NCBI GenBank assembly: GCA_034769895.1
Contig: CM068373.1
Coordinates: 435,903,080 to 435,967,079, forward strand
DNA: 64,000 nt
Source of the DNA: Magicicada septendecula
Taxonomy: Eukaryota > Arthropoda > Insecta > Hemiptera > Cicadidae
Direction: 5' to 3'
This document shows, in pieces, positions 1-11,935 of this stretch. The notes beneath the pieces are model-generated. The model was given only the letters and a program-made list of their open reading frames with translations. It was not told the DNA's origin and did no database searches. The stretch's first letter is position 1, and each line of letters starts with the position of its first letter. The translations under genes were made by a program, and so were the position numbers.

Positions 1-235
1 CAGAGGGCATGGCAATTTTCGAAGTCAGCGAGGTGCAAGAGCACATCAAGCAACTCAGTCGCAGCAGAAGAATCCAGATACGAGCGCATGGGTTATACGG
101 GTCGACTATCACGAGGCGCATAATAGTAAGGTAGATAAGTTTAATAATTGTGAGATTAATTGGTTATTAGATAGCGGTTGTACTGACCATATAATATATG
201 ATGATAAATATTTTGATAAATGTATGATTATAAAA
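1..235 (+). mobile_element. Copia-type LTR retroelement fragment (protease region), fossil
   Basis: The translation near 155-235 reads INWLLDSGCTDHII, the D-S-G aspartic-protease motif in the WxLDSGxxDH setting typical of Ty1/copia gag-pol polyproteins. The fragment enters from outside the window and is cut off at about 235, where a Penelope-like element in the opposite orientation begins. No integrase, RT or LTR of this element is seen in the window. It is a broken remnant. Family assignment rests on this one motif. Confidence 0.7.
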
Positions 236-269
236 TAGGTTATTTACCTTCTGTCGACGTTTCTTAAAA

Positions 270-325
270 TCCTTTTAGGATGACTCGAGTTTCAACACCA
301 TTTGGTGTCATCATCAGATCGGTGA
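270..325 (-). ncRNA. Hammerhead ribozyme core in PLE-A end
   Basis: On the minus strand, CTGATGA (317-311) is followed by a 6-bp stem II (GACACC/GGTGTT with a 4-nt loop, one bulged T), then GAAA (293-290). A loopless 3-bp stem III CTC/GAG comes next, with the UC cleavage dinucleotide, so the cleavage site lies between 282 and 281. GAT before the core can pair with ATC after the cut (stem I). All conserved core nucleotides are present. Tiny stem III is typical of PLE-associated hammerheads, which are thought to act as dimers. Activity is inferred. Confidence 0.75.
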
Positions 326-541
326 ATTAGGTTAAAACATTTCGATGCATATGCATCTCGTTAGATATTTAAAAGATTAAAAACAACACATAACATTATA
401 TAAAACAATAAATAAACTATATCACAATAAAATAACATTAATAAAAGAATATAAAAACAACGCGGCTGCAAACGAACCTGTACAGGAACGCACCCCACGG
501 TAAGATTAATCAATGCCGGTTTGACCTTGGTTCAATTTCAT

Positions 542-2470
542 CTATCTGATATAGCCAATCTCTCGTTCCATAAGATCAATTCTATTAAATAAAACATTAT
601 TGTTATGTATTGCTTTTTCATTTAGGACACGATTGTGATCCTTCTTTATGGCTTTGTATATCTCGAATCTTTCAAGGGTGTCCAGCTTTAGTGACTTTTT
701 ACATTTATGTAGGATATCTAAATTATCGTTGATACTTTTTATATTATGGTTATATGAGCTCAAATGTTCTGCAAATGTAGATCTTGTTACATTTGACTTG
801 GAGCTTGGGATATGTTCTTTATAGCGTAATTTGAAAGAACGACCTGTTTGTCCTATATAGAACTGTGTGCAATCAGAACAATTAAGTCTATATACACCAG
901 TACCATCAAATATATCGGAGGGTGTATTTTTGTTGGTAAAAGTGAGTTTTTTCTCAAGTTTGTTACTTGCCTTTGAGGCCAATGTAATATTATGCTTTTT
1001 TAATAGGTTTTTTAAAGTATGGTATAGATTTTCACCATATTCTATAGCAATGTATTTGTTTTCTTTGGATACATCAATATTTATTGGTTTGTTTTGTTTT
1101 TTATTAATTAATCTATCTACTATATGACTTTTGTATCCATTGGCCAATGCTATGTGCTTGATAATTTTTAGTTCACTGTTATAATCATCTGTAGGTAAGG
1201 GCAATGCCAGCAATCTATGAATCATGCAGTTAAAAAAAGCCATTTTATGTGACATAGGGTGATACGATGAGGCGTGAATAGCATGATCTGTGATTGTTGG
1301 TTTTCTGTAAATATTATAGCTAATTTTATTATTTATTTTAATTAAAGTTAAATCTAAAAAATTAATTTTATTATTCATTTCAGTTTCTAATGTGAATTGT
1401 AAATTATTTGTAATAGTGTTCATATATTTTTTAAGCATTTCTAATTGTCTGCAATTGCCATTGTAAATCATTATTGTGTCATCCACATATCGTTGGTAAA
1501 ATAAAATTTTTGTATAATGTTTGTTTTTAGTTGATAAAATTTCATTTGTTTCAATATGATTTAGGTAAATTTCAGCCAGGATGCCTGACAATGGGGATCC
1601 CATAGCTAAACCATCCCGTTGTAAATAATATTTGTTTTCGAAAGTAAAGTAATTTTGTTCTAATATTACTTTTGTCAAATTGATTAACTCATCAACTGCT
1701 TCATAATTTAATGTGGATTTAGATAGTAATAAATTTTTAGCTATTTCTAACGTTTCGGTAATAGGTATGTTCGTGTATAGATTTACTATGTCGAATGAGG
1801 CGAGAGTGTGTCTCGGTTCGATTGTAATAGTTTTTGTAAGTTCGACCAGTTCTAAGCTGTTTTTTTAACTATAATTTTTATTAAACGTTATGTGTTGTCT
1901 AAAAATTTTTTCAAGTTTTTTGGCAATTTTATATGAAGGTGCAGACATAAAATTAACTAAAGGACGGATAGGCATGTTATTTTTATGTATTTTTGGAAGG
2001 CCCTTAAGTCTAGGGGCCTTGGGGTCTATCATTTTTAAGTGTTTTTTCTCATCATGCGTAATGACATATTTTGATTTATTCAATATTGATTTCACTTTAT
2101 TGTTAAATGTAAGAGTGGGATCGCTATGAATCTCAATAATGTTATTGTTTTTAATGAAGTCCAGTATCTTATTTTTATAATCATCATAAGTTAAAATTAT
2201 GAGAGTTTGACCTTTGTCCGCTTTGGTGATGATTGCGTTATGGTCTATTAATTTCGTCTTTATCTCGTTAAACACCCTTGTTTCGCTATGGTAAATAGTT
2301 TTTGTATTCTTTATGTTTTCGGCTTTTAAAACGTTTTTTATTTTATTGTCAATTGCATGTCTTATTACTGTTTTCGTTTCTTCAATAGGTATGGAATTTA
2401 TTGCGGTTTCAGCGTTTAATATTTCGTTACAGAGTGATTGTTTGGAATTATTGTTTTTAAGATTGTATTT
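542..2470 (-). pseudogene. PLE-A reverse transcriptase with GIY-YIG endonuclease
   Basis: Read on the minus strand, motifs appear in the order expected for Penelope RTs: ADKGQT, LPKIHKNNMPIRPLVNF, FDIVNLYTNIP (first catalytic Asp), DGLAMGSPLSGILAEIYL, RYVDDTIM (catalytic YVDD) and NFLDLTLI. A C-terminal GIY-YIG nuclease follows: GVYRLNCSDC, YIGQTGRSFKLRY and a downstream ERFE glutamate. The coding region is spread over two reading frames that meet near the middle of the RT domain, so this copy cannot make one full protein. The product in a working copy would copy the element's RNA and nick the target. Confidence 0.85.
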
Positions 2471-2475
2471 TTACA

Positions 2476-3481
2476 ATTATTAATAATAATACATGATTCA
2501 TGAATAATAAAATGGAGCGGCATTTGAAACATCTCTTAGGTATAAAAACAACATAACGACCTTTACAAAATTTGCCGCTCGTAGGCAGTAGCCTACTTTG
2601 CCTATGCATAAATCTGGTGTACATGCTAAATGCATCTGAACAGTAGTAAGAATGACTTAGTATCCTGTTGAGTTATTCACATTTCTGACGGATGATACGC
2701 AAATACTGGAAGGTAGGATGTGAGAGCCAGCAATAACCTTAAATAAAACTCTCATATATTTCAGTTATTACAGACAAGTGCTTGATTTGATAATTTTTTA
2801 AAAATAAAATTGTATATTTTAATGTAGCTTTACAGTAGCTTGACAAAAAGTGTAAAAATGTAAAATAAAAACGGCATGACTTAGGTGTAAATAAAAAGTG
2901 AACACTTTACAGTAGCACAAAAAATTACAAAAAACTGAGACAATGAAATGCTACAGTTCAGTTAAAAATTTTGCAATCTCCCTCACACAAAATTTTAAAG
3001 AATAAAGACATCAACACAACAAAATATTTTTTTTGGAGCAAAAGGAAACACAATGGAAAGGCATCTCAGGTAGTATCACTTTGAAATTATGGTTTCAAAA
3101 TGTTTAGGGAAAAGAATAAAAAAATGCTAGCATTAACAATCCAACAATGTATCTAAAAGATCAGGATCTTGCTAAGTACATTATAGGGAAAATTGGTTTT
3201 GTAGCTGCTAGTGGATGTTTGTTTCTATAAAAAATAATTGCAGTATCTAATAAATTATGGTACATATTTAATCATTTATTGAATAATTTGTCATTTATAT
3301 AATTTTGTTTTTTTTTTTAATTTCTATAGATACTTTTGGTGTGTTTGTTGTAATTTTGTGTTTTACATAATCTTTTGTGATTAAATCATTTGGTATAAAA
3401 TGTTCCAGATTATAAAATACACCTCACAGTTTTAACATACAATATGTATAGTAACACCTCTATACATAGTAACAGGTATAT
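2476..3481. other. AT-rich stretch without recognisable gene
   Basis: No open reading frame of note, RNA gene or known transposon end was recognised between PLE-A and LTR element 1. A short GAGCGGCA...TGCCGCTC inverted pair lies at about 2516-2580 and could be the ends of a tiny degenerate MITE, but the arms are only 8 bp. Confidence 0.4.
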
Positions 3482-4649
3482 TGTAGCGGGTCAAATTTTG
3501 GGTGTTTTTATTTTCAACAGTATGGGATAATTATATTTTTATTCATTTCATTTTCGGTCGGGAGCCTTATAAAATATGACGAAATAACTGCATTATTGTG
3601 CAACGTATAATAGTCAGTGTAAGAGAACAGTGAAACAAAGCAATAAGGCGCAGTTGTTGTTGAGGAATGCGGCAGAGCATTTGCACCTCCACCAAAATTC
3701 TAAGAACTCTGTACCTGTGTGTCAACGCTCAAGCGCAACTACACCCGCACGCGCTCAAAGGACGCTCTCGACAAAAACTCAAGATGGCCAGAGTGTAAAA
3801 AATATTCGTCGTCTTCTCTAAAACCTCCCGGAAGTCGCATTAAACTCCGCCTACTGTTGGTGACATCACCAGAGCCAACTCCAATATTAAGCTCTGGTCA
3901 CACACACATACCAGCTTTAATCCATATATAAAGTGGTTACTTCCCAACAAATAAGGCCTGAGCGACGAAAGCATAGGGGCAGTGAAACACTGATTCCCGG
4001 CAGAAAGTAAAAAGTACCTGTTACATTACAGCCCAGTCTAACAGTTGTATCCACCGGCGCCGGTACAATTAAAGTAGGCTCGCCAACCAAGTTTTACTTT
4101 ATCAATAGAAAAGGTGTTAATTATGGCCAAAATTTTTATGTGATCGCGGTCGACCCAACCGGGAGTAGAGAAAACAGTTTTTTTTTATAAGGAACAATCA
4201 ACTTTCGTTTAAACTATGAGTGTGTGTAGGAACCGCGTGGCGACGTCTACGTAAGGGTTGGGGGGGGCTTAATATGAAATGTTAAAGGGTTTGTAAATTC
4301 AGTATATATGTGTGGATGGCAAAGCTGGGCAGCTTTTGTGTGTATTTGTGTTTTATTTGATATTTGCATTTGTGTCTTGTGAAATAATAAGGTAAGCTGT
4401 AGTTCCTAAGTGTTATGTTGGTATTGCACCACTTTGCAGCAATGTATCTCAATGAATTTCAATGAGTTTAAAAACAGCCAAGATTAAATAATAATAAATA
4501 TAAATTCTCTTCTAAAATGAGTTGTGTCAGTACTTAGCATAACCCATAGACCATGTTTGTATCTAGGTACATGTGAACGAATCCTGGGACCCTGTAAGTT
4601 TTCGTAACGGTAAGTAACAATTTAATTTGAGATTTAATTATAATAATAA
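3482..4649 (+). repeat. 5' LTR of LTR element 1
   Basis: Nearly identical to 9710-10880. It starts with TG and contains a candidate promoter region with short AT-rich stretches. Similarity between the two repeats stops at 4649/10880, although the primer site lies about 25 bp further on, so the true edge of this LTR may be near 4672. The small ORFs inside this repeat recur in the other LTR and look like chance ORFs. Confidence 0.9.
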
Positions 4650-4674
4650 ATGTGATTGATCGGTAAGTCACAGT

Positions 4675-4692
4675 TGGCGCCCGAACAGGGAC
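4675..4692 (+). promoter_or_regulatory. tRNA-Lys-type primer-binding site, LTR element 1
   Basis: TGGCGCCCGAACAGGGAC is complementary to the 3' end of the lysine tRNA used by many retroelements, the same 18-nt PBS seen in several retroviruses. It sits just downstream of the left LTR, where minus-strand DNA synthesis would begin. Confidence 0.9.
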
Positions 4693-5046
4693 GAATTGAA
4701 TTAATTACAATTAATTAATTGAATTCCGCATCGACATGGATACAAGCATGTTCTGGGTTAGCTTAGTAACCTAACAGTAGATTACAAAATTTAAATAATT
4801 ACTGTATTTATTTTATTTAATTTAATTAATTATTCTATTTAAGCAATTTATATAATTTAATTTATATCAATAATACAGAATGTCAAATGACGTATTTATG
4901 TAATATTATCGTATATAATTACGCTAAATAAGGTTATGTTTAGGTAGAGCGAGCGGGTGTTTACTTTTATGTATTAATAACTGTTTTCTGTATGGGGTAT
5001 TTTGATTTAAGGGGACGTTATATAAAGGGTATGATATAAATAAATT

Positions 5047-6036
5047 TTGAAAATGACTGATGTACAAGATAAGAATAGACCTAACGCTAGCGTAGGGGTG
5101 GAAGAAAAAAAGGTGTCGATAGACGACCTGTTTAATCTAATGAAAACCATGTCTGAAAATATAAATAGCAATTATAAAGAGCAACAAATTGATTCAAATG
5201 TCAAATACAATAAAATGAATGACAAGTTTCACGAGTTGAAAAATGAAATACAAGAAATGAGTAAATGTGTAGAAAGCACTAACGAAACAATAAGAAACAG
5301 TTTAAATAAGTTAGAACAGAAGTTTGAGAAATTAGGTGACAATGTTTTAAATATGACAAAATGTAAAAATGACGAAATAGTAGACAATTCTGAGAGTATA
5401 GTAGTTGTGAAGAATAATGTAGAAGCAAATGATGAAAATATAATAACAAATAGTACTGATGAAGTTTTAGAATGCGATAATGAAATGTTAATGAGTGTTT
5501 ATGAGTTAGAGAGAGAGAGAAAAAATAATGTTGTAGTAGAGTGGGGACAGAGGGCAAATTTTCCCTTTATTATTTATGATGATTTAATGTGGTCACAAGT
5601 GTTGTTGTTGGGCAAGAGTCCCGTTTTGATAGATGAATTAAGGGGTTTATTTTTGTTGAGTAATTGTGTACCCTCTGTCCGGAATGATTGTGAGAGTGTG
5701 ATGTGGTGTTATGAAGAGAGAGAAGTAAGTAGAGAAGGGTATGTAACAGAACTGTATAATTTGCATAGAAAATATGAAGAATGGAAGGAAAGTTTAGAAG
5801 TATATGTGAATGATAATGATTACAATGATTTAATAAAAATAATTAACCCGATAGTGAATGAATTTAATGATGAAGACTTGACAAAAATACCTAACGTAGA
5901 CTGGTTGAACGAGTATGTGAATAAGTTGATTGAAGTTAGTTTTTCTGGTTACGACACACAAAACAGTCATTTGTGTGGTGATAAAATTGAACGATGTTAT
6001 GTAGAACCAAGGTTGATTTGGAACGATGGAGGTTAA
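5047..6036 (+). CDS. Gag-like coiled-coil protein of LTR element 1 (329 aa)
   Basis: A single 329-codon ORF begins ~355 bp after the primer site, the position of gag. The first ~110 residues are charged and heptad-like (for example LNKLEQKFEKLGDN), consistent with a coiled coil. Then comes an Asn/Asp/Glu-rich linker. A block starting VYELERERKNNVVVEWGQRA (about residues 155-220) is shared with the corresponding ORFs of LTR elements 2 and 3. No capsid homology region or CCHC knuckle is visible, so calling it Gag rests on position and on its recurrence. The function of the shared block is unknown. It looks like an open fossil ORF. Confidence 0.6.
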   Translation: MKMTDVQDKNRPNASVGVEEKKVSIDDLFNLMKTMSENINSNYKEQQIDSNVKYNKMNDKFHELKNEIQEMSKCVESTNETIRNSLNKLEQKFEKLGDNVLNMTKCKNDEIVDNSESIVVVKNNVEANDENIITNSTDEVLECDNEMLMSVYELERERKNNVVVEWGQRANFPFIIYDDLMWSQVLLLGKSPVLIDELRGLFLLSNCVPSVRNDCESVMWCYEEREVSREGYVTELYNLHRKYEEWKESLEVYVNDNDYNDLIKIINPIVNEFNDEDLTKIPNVDWLNEYVNKLIEVSFSGYDTQNSHLCGDKIERCYVEPRLIWNDGG

Positions 6037-9000
6037 ACTATTAAAACGATAAAAGACAATTAAACATTATGTTTTATGGTTTGTTGACATGGCAGATTTG
6101 GACAGAAGTGTGGAAAAAATGGAATAATAATTAACAAGAGTTGTAAATAAAATATAGCGAATTTATATGTGTGTATGTAAGATGATTGTTGTGATAATAA
6201 TATTGAAATACTTGCAATTTAAATAAATAAACCAAATTAATTTTGAAAACAAGTAATCAGAGAATTATAATTGTTTGGATGGTGATGAATTCTATATTGT
6301 TAATAATTAATTTAATTGATTATGTAAATGTTGTATAATTAATTTTGTTGTAAATTCAGTTTGTTTTACGAGATGGAAATTTGGTAATGAATGATAAATT
6401 ATTTAATTTAAATTAATAAATTTTGTGAAATGTCTCAGAGATGGTGGTGATTATGTTTTGTGGGCATATCATGTTAAATGGATTGTAAGTAGAAAAATTT
6501 TATAATCATGTGTAATAAAAATATTTACAGGTGTAATGGAGATTCTAATTCAGTAGTGAGATGTTATTTGGAAATAAGTTGGTTCAAGAAATAAAGATAA
6601 TTAAAAAATTTTAATACTAAATGAAAAATGATAAATAATGATTATCAATAATAAATTTTGAAAATTTCAAGAAAGTTAAACGGTAAAAGGTCATGAATGG
6701 GTTAAATGAGTGTTGATGCAAGTATTATATAATAATGTATATACAAATTTTAATTAGTTGTCAATTGTAATTAGTTATTATGTGGCTATTGAGGGGGTGG
6801 CCTGTGCTCTCACAAGTAGCGAAATGGGTTGGGGGTAGCAGTGAGTGTTACCTCCATCGGTGGCCGAGGTGGCGATAAATGTGCGGCACACCTTATCCGT
6901 GTAAAATAAAAATTTTACACACAATACTAAATGACAGTGTCGCACATAAAAATATTGATGTGAAACAGGCAGTGAAATTAAAGTTTAGATTTCCTCGACT
7001 TTTCGGGCGGTTACTGCCTTACCAGCACTAACCGTGGTTTTGGCTAGCGGCCAGCTATGGTCATATCAAGTCCCTTGACCATAGCTGACTTGAAATTGGT
7101 ATAAGTTTGAAATTCAATGGGGGGACATTAGAGGAAATCTCCGGAACTAGGGAACAGCGGCTGCCACTCTGTTCGAGGAGGAACAGCAAGACCGGTGGCA
7201 GATCCGTTTTAAGGGTGTATGAGTATATAACAAGAACATGATGATGTTCACTAACTTTAAAACTTAACAGCGGAAGCAGAGACACGGAGAGGTAAACCCT
7301 GCTCCAAAATATACAGTCTCTGTGGAAGCGAAAGGGCGAGACAGTCCTCCATAATCTGAAATAGTGTGTGTGGCTGGGAGGTGACGCAAAGGAGTCACGA
7401 ATTTAAAGTTTATGACATAAAAGTTTTTGCTTATTCAAAGTTTAATCCAATCAAAAATGCTTGTGCTCTGTCCACATAATTATATGCTCAGACTCGTAAA
7501 TTAAGGTGTTCATGCTATAATTTTAAGTGTATTATTTTATTGTTGTCTATTAGATAAGCATTGATAAGAATATGTAATTTTATTTGGTGTGTATTTGTTT
7601 AAGCCAATAAGTAAATCGTCTGGCAGGTTAACATAAATAACCAGAATCAGAGAAAATGGGAAACCAGAGGGTGAGGAGTGATGATAAATAAATATGTATA
7701 TTTCATATAATTTATTCAATTGTGAGATGTATTTTCATTGTGTTAGTAGGATCAGCTGATCAGCAATACCATGTCACTGGTATATTGGTTTGTAAATGTT
7801 ACAAGTAATTAATGTTTAATGTACTACAGATATTTTGAAGTAAAGATAAAAAGAATATGAGAAATAAAATAAAAATAATTTATGCAAATTAATAAAAGAT
7901 AATTCATGGGTGATAAATGTTTTATGGGACATGTAGACCTGTCCAAATGGAATTAAAAGCTGAATGTGAAATGATAAAGATGAATATGAGGTAATGTTGT
8001 TTTTGAGTTGATGTGATGTAACAGAGCTGGTGAAGTATTAATGTTGACACAGTAGTAATGGAGACTTTATGTAGATTTTGAGTGATATATTGTTGTTTTT
8101 ATAGTTAATGAGGTTATTTTGTGTATTTGTAGTAATGAAATGAGATTGAGATATGTGGGGATGGCAATTTTGTATTAGGGGGTAGTGTATTTGGGGAGTC
8201 CGCAACAAGGGTTGGGACGGGATAGGAATAGATTTTGTGGGGAAGGGGCCGCCTTAGGTAGAATCCGGGCCGCCAGATAAGGGAATTGAGTTTTTTGGGG
8301 GCGGGGAAACACGTATCCTATATACAAAGGGTTAGAGAGTATTTTATATGTAGAGAAGGTGGCGTTTTGTGTTAAATGATAAGTTGGGGTTTAGAGTGTC
8401 CTGATTAGTAGATATTTTGATAGAGATGGGTGTCATGAGAATGGAAATTGATTAATAGTAGAGTCAGAGAGTAAAGATTATATATGTACACAGATCTAGT
8501 ACAGTAATGAGAATAAATGAGTTACAACACCCACAGTAATGTAGAATTAAACTGTTAACTAAAGAGAGGAATTTATAATAAAGAATATACAATTGTTTAT
8601 TTTTTAACCAGTGACAGAATTTTGATAAAATTTGAAAATAATGTAAAGTTAAGAATTGTTTATTTTAAATAATTTGAATGCCAATTTGATTATCATTAAT
8701 ATTAATATTTTGTAATTTTAAATATTTTATGTTACTATGTTTTGTATTTCAAGTTAGGATATTACAGATGTTCAAGGTGTTTTCAGAAATCATACATAAC
8801 ATATGTAGGTCAAGGGTTTTGGACTTGACCTAGTTTCGATCAGCTGATGAGGTCATACACCTACTAAGCTTGTATAGTAGGAATCCAATTTTAATTTGTT
8901 TGTTTGATTAATTCAAACCAATATTTGAATAATTTTAATAGATGTTATTTAATAAATAAATTTAATAAAATTTATTAATGAATAAATTTAAATTTTTTTT

Positions 9001-9699
9001 GGAATTTTAAAATTTTGAAAATTTTAATTTTTTTTGAAAAAAAAAAACTTGATTTTTCGCCTGCCAGCGAGTGAATATTTTGAGTAATGATTCTTTTATT
9101 GTGTATGTATTAATGATGTTTCTTTTATTGTATTGCATTATATTGGTAGACTATAAGTGATTCTCCTATTAGAATAAGGATGTGTTTATATTCGTAGAAA
9201 TGTCTAGGTTAAGTCATGTTAAAGAAAAAAAACAGAGAAAAAGAGGAAGAGAATTTTTGATAAATGATTATTTTTTGAATTTTGATTTTTCTAAATTTTC
9301 GATAAATTTTAAAAGCAATTTTTCTACTTTTAATGTGTTAGGGTAATATGTAATGTTAGTGTGTGAGCCCAGTATTTGCTAAAGGCAGCCCAGCTTGCAA
9401 AAAGGGGAAACATATCGGCGGAGGATCTGGGATAATTTTAGCCAGGGATTGAGGATTTTGGGGGGTAGCATGTTAAAAGGCGAGGTGCACTGTGGTACGA
9501 ATCTGTTCGATTTCTCGGTGTTGGGATCTCTTACGGAGAAGTCCAGTGATCTCGTTCAGATGAGTCCATGGTCGCTGAGCCAGGGGGGTCGTGTACCCAT
9601 GAGAGTAAGAACCAGGGGGTTGTTGGCACCAGTTCCTCACCGGTCCTCTTCGGGGTTATCGATGAGATTTCTTCTGTTATGAACAGCAGAATTCTCATC
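6037..9699 (+). other. Interior of LTR element 1 without recognisable coding sequence
   Basis: This 3.7-kb stretch between the gag-like ORF and the right LTR is AT-rich with only scattered short ORFs. None resembles protease, RT, RNase H, integrase or envelope. It is the part of the element where pol would normally be. Confidence 0.7.
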
Positions 9700-9709
9700 G
9701 AGGGGGTAT
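9700..9709 (+). promoter_or_regulatory. Polypurine tract of LTR element 1
   Basis: A G-rich run followed by TAT lies immediately before the right LTR, the expected site for plus-strand priming. The same G-run plus TAT plus TGTA junction occurs in LTR element 3, which supports relatedness. Confidence 0.7.
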
Positions 9710-10880
9710 TGTAGCGGGTCAAATTTTGGGTGTTTTTATTTTCAACAGTATGGGATAATTATATTTTTATTCATTTCATTTTCGGTCGGGAGCCTTATAA
9801 AATATGACGAAATAACTGCATTATTGTGCAACGTATAATAGTCAGTGTAACAGAACAGTGAAACAAAGCAATAAGGCGCAGTTGTTGTTGAGGAATGCGG
9901 CAGAGCATTTGCACCTCCACCAAAATTCTAAGAACTCTGTACCTGTGTGTCAACGCTCAAGCGCAACTACACCCGCACGCGCTCAAAGGACGCTCTCGAC
10001 AAAAACTCAAGATGGCCAGAGCGTAAAAAATATTCGTCGTCTTCTCTAAAACCTCCCGGAAGTCGCATTAAACTCCGCCTACTGTTGGTGACATCACCAG
10101 AGCCAACTCCAATATTAAGCTCTGGTCACACACACATACCAGCTTTAATCCATATATAAAGTGGTTACTTCCCAACAAATAAGGCCTAAGCGATGAAAGC
10201 ATAGGGGCAGTGAAACACTGATTCCCGGCAGAAAGTAAAAAGTACCTGTTACATTACAGCCCAGTCTAACAGTTGTATCCACCGGCGCCGGTACAATTAA
10301 AGTAGGCTCGCCAACCAAGTTTTACTTTATCAATAGAAAAGGTGTTAATTATGGCCAAAATTTTTATGTGATCGCGGTCGACCCAACCGGGAGTAGAGAA
10401 AACAGTCTTTTTTTTTTATAAGGAACAATCAACTTTCGTTTAAACTATGAGTGTGTGTAGGAACCGCGTGGCGATGTCTACGTAAGGGTTGGGGGGGGCT
10501 TAATATGAAATGTTAAAGGGTTTGTAAATTCAGTATATATGTGTGGATGGCAAAGCTGGGCAGCTTTTGTGTGTATTTGTGTTTTATTTGATATTTGCAT
10601 TTGTGTCTTGTGAAATAATAAGGTAAGCTGTAGTTCCTAAGTGTTATGTTGGTATTGCACCACTTTGCAGCAATGTATCTCAATGAATTTCAATGAGTTT
10701 AAAAACAGCCAAGATTAAATAATAATAAATATAAATTCTCTTCTAAAATGAGTTGTGTCAGTACTTAGCATAACCCATAGACCATGTTTGTATCTAGGTA
10801 CATGTGAACGAATCCTGGGACCCTGTAAGTTTTCGTAACGGTAAGTAACAATTTAATTTGAGATTTAATTATAATAATAA
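9710..10880 (+). repeat. 3' LTR of LTR element 1
   Basis: Direct repeat of 3482-4649 at about 99.5% identity by eye. It begins TGTAGCGGGTC right after the polypurine tract, and the shared sequence ends at about 10880. Confidence 0.9.
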
Positions 10881-11039
10881 TGTTTTATATTTTACATTAG
10901 TGTATATGTAAAATTATAATCCTCAACGTATAATATTGAATTAATTGGGATGTTTCGTTAAATTGTTACGACGGTCTCACCGATCGTCACATAGTACAGT
11001 GGAAACCAAAATAAAACACACTTATGAATTTGCTAATTT

Positions 11040-11935
11040 ATTGGTGTTGTTACATTTTCATTTGCTTGTTCAGTTTCATACATTTTTAATTAGTGTTGTG
11101 TTGTAAGTAGCTACGATGGTTGAGTGTTATTGGTACAAAAGAGGATGCTGCAGTTTCTTTTCTTCAAGAAAAAGGTTTGGTTCACAATCCTCATCAATGT
11201 GAACAAGGACACGACATGGTATTAGCCCTTGGCCAGCAACAGCATTGGTGTTGCAATAAGACGACTTGCCATGAGTATAAGGTAGTTCGCAAGGACACAT
11301 TTTTACAGGGGTCCAAATTACCGCTGGGAAAAATAATAAAATTTATTTATTTCTGGTGTGAAGGCGTAGTAGTGTGAAAATGAGTAAAAATCAACTCGAA
11401 ATCAGTGTCAACACACACACAGAGTGGACGGCTTACTTAAGATATATCTGTGCCGTAACGTCATGAGAAACCCACGGAAAATTGGAGGACTGAATTTAAC
11501 AGTTGAAATTGACGAGAGTGTGTTTGCCAAGAGAAAAAATAATGTTGGCCGGGTGTATCCACAACAATGGGTATTCGATGGATACGCCGAGAAACGAAGG
11601 AATGCTTTTTGTGTAGTGTGGAAGATAGATCAGCAGCTACCCTCCTACCTCTCATAGTGGCAAATACTGAACCAGGGTCTACTATAATGTCAGATGAGTG
11701 GCGTTCGTACCGTCAAATTGTTAATTTGCCACAACAGTACAGTCATTTGACTGTAAACCATAGTTATAACTTTGTGGATCCTGAAACGGGAGCGCATACA
11801 CAAGGCATAGAAAGCATGTGGCGGTCCTGTAAACGCTGAAACATGATTGAATGTGGTACGAGAAGGGAACGCTTAGATTCCTATTTAAGTGAGTACATGT
11901 GGAGGTCCACAGAGGTCCAGAATATCTTTCCAGGT
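11040..11935 (+). pseudogene. Merlin transposase, decayed copy 1
   Basis: Three overlapping open segments (11120-11377, 11424-11657, 11567-11839) encode pieces of the same protein as the intact minus-strand copy at 15518-16399. They share RCEQGHDMVLALGQQQ-like sequence, VEIDESVFAKRKNNVG, TIMSDEW and NFVDPETGAHTQG. The segments lie in different frames, and a stop follows the VESMWRSCKR stretch, so the copy is dead by at least three disruptions. Similarity to copy 2 extends a little upstream, to around 11040-11100. Terminal inverted repeats were not resolved. Superfamily: Merlin (IS1016/ISXO2-like DDE). Confidence 0.85.

Larger units (their letters stand above)
236..2475 (-). mobile_element. 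Penelope-like element A (PLE-A), inserted in the Copia fragment
   Basis: A retroelement on the minus strand carries a Penelope-type reverse transcriptase and a GIY-YIG endonuclease (~542-2470). A 3' untranslated end at 236-541 holds a hammerhead ribozyme core. The left border coincides with the point where Copia coding sequence stops, so PLE-A probably inserted there. The right border (~2470-2480) is estimated from the end of coding similarity. The N-terminal part is shorter than in PLE-B of this window, so the copy is probably 5'-truncated. No target duplication was identified. Confidence 0.85.
3482..10880 (+). mobile_element. LTR retroelement 1 with paired LTRs, gag-like ORF, no visible pol
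   Basis: Two ~1.17-kb direct repeats (3482-4649 and 9710-10880) start with TGTAGCGGGTC and flank a 5-kb interior. The interior has a lysine-tRNA-type primer site just after the left repeat and a G-rich polypurine stretch just before the right one, so the layout is that of an LTR retroelement on the plus strand. The interior carries one gag-like ORF but I see no protease, RT, RNase H or integrase. It is therefore a non-autonomous or heavily reduced member. The two LTRs differ at roughly 6-8 sites (~0.5%), which suggests a recent insertion, well under a few million years at usual insect rates. No clear target duplication was found. Confidence 0.88.

Noticed and set aside
3630-3931. Small ORFs (63 and 70 codons) repeated at 9858-10159
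   Set aside because: They occur in both LTRs of element 1 and are explained by LTR duplication; no protein features.
4675-4692. Primer site identical to that of some lentiviruses
   Set aside because: Many unrelated retroelements use the same lysine tRNA; no retroviral genes are present, so no viral link is implied.
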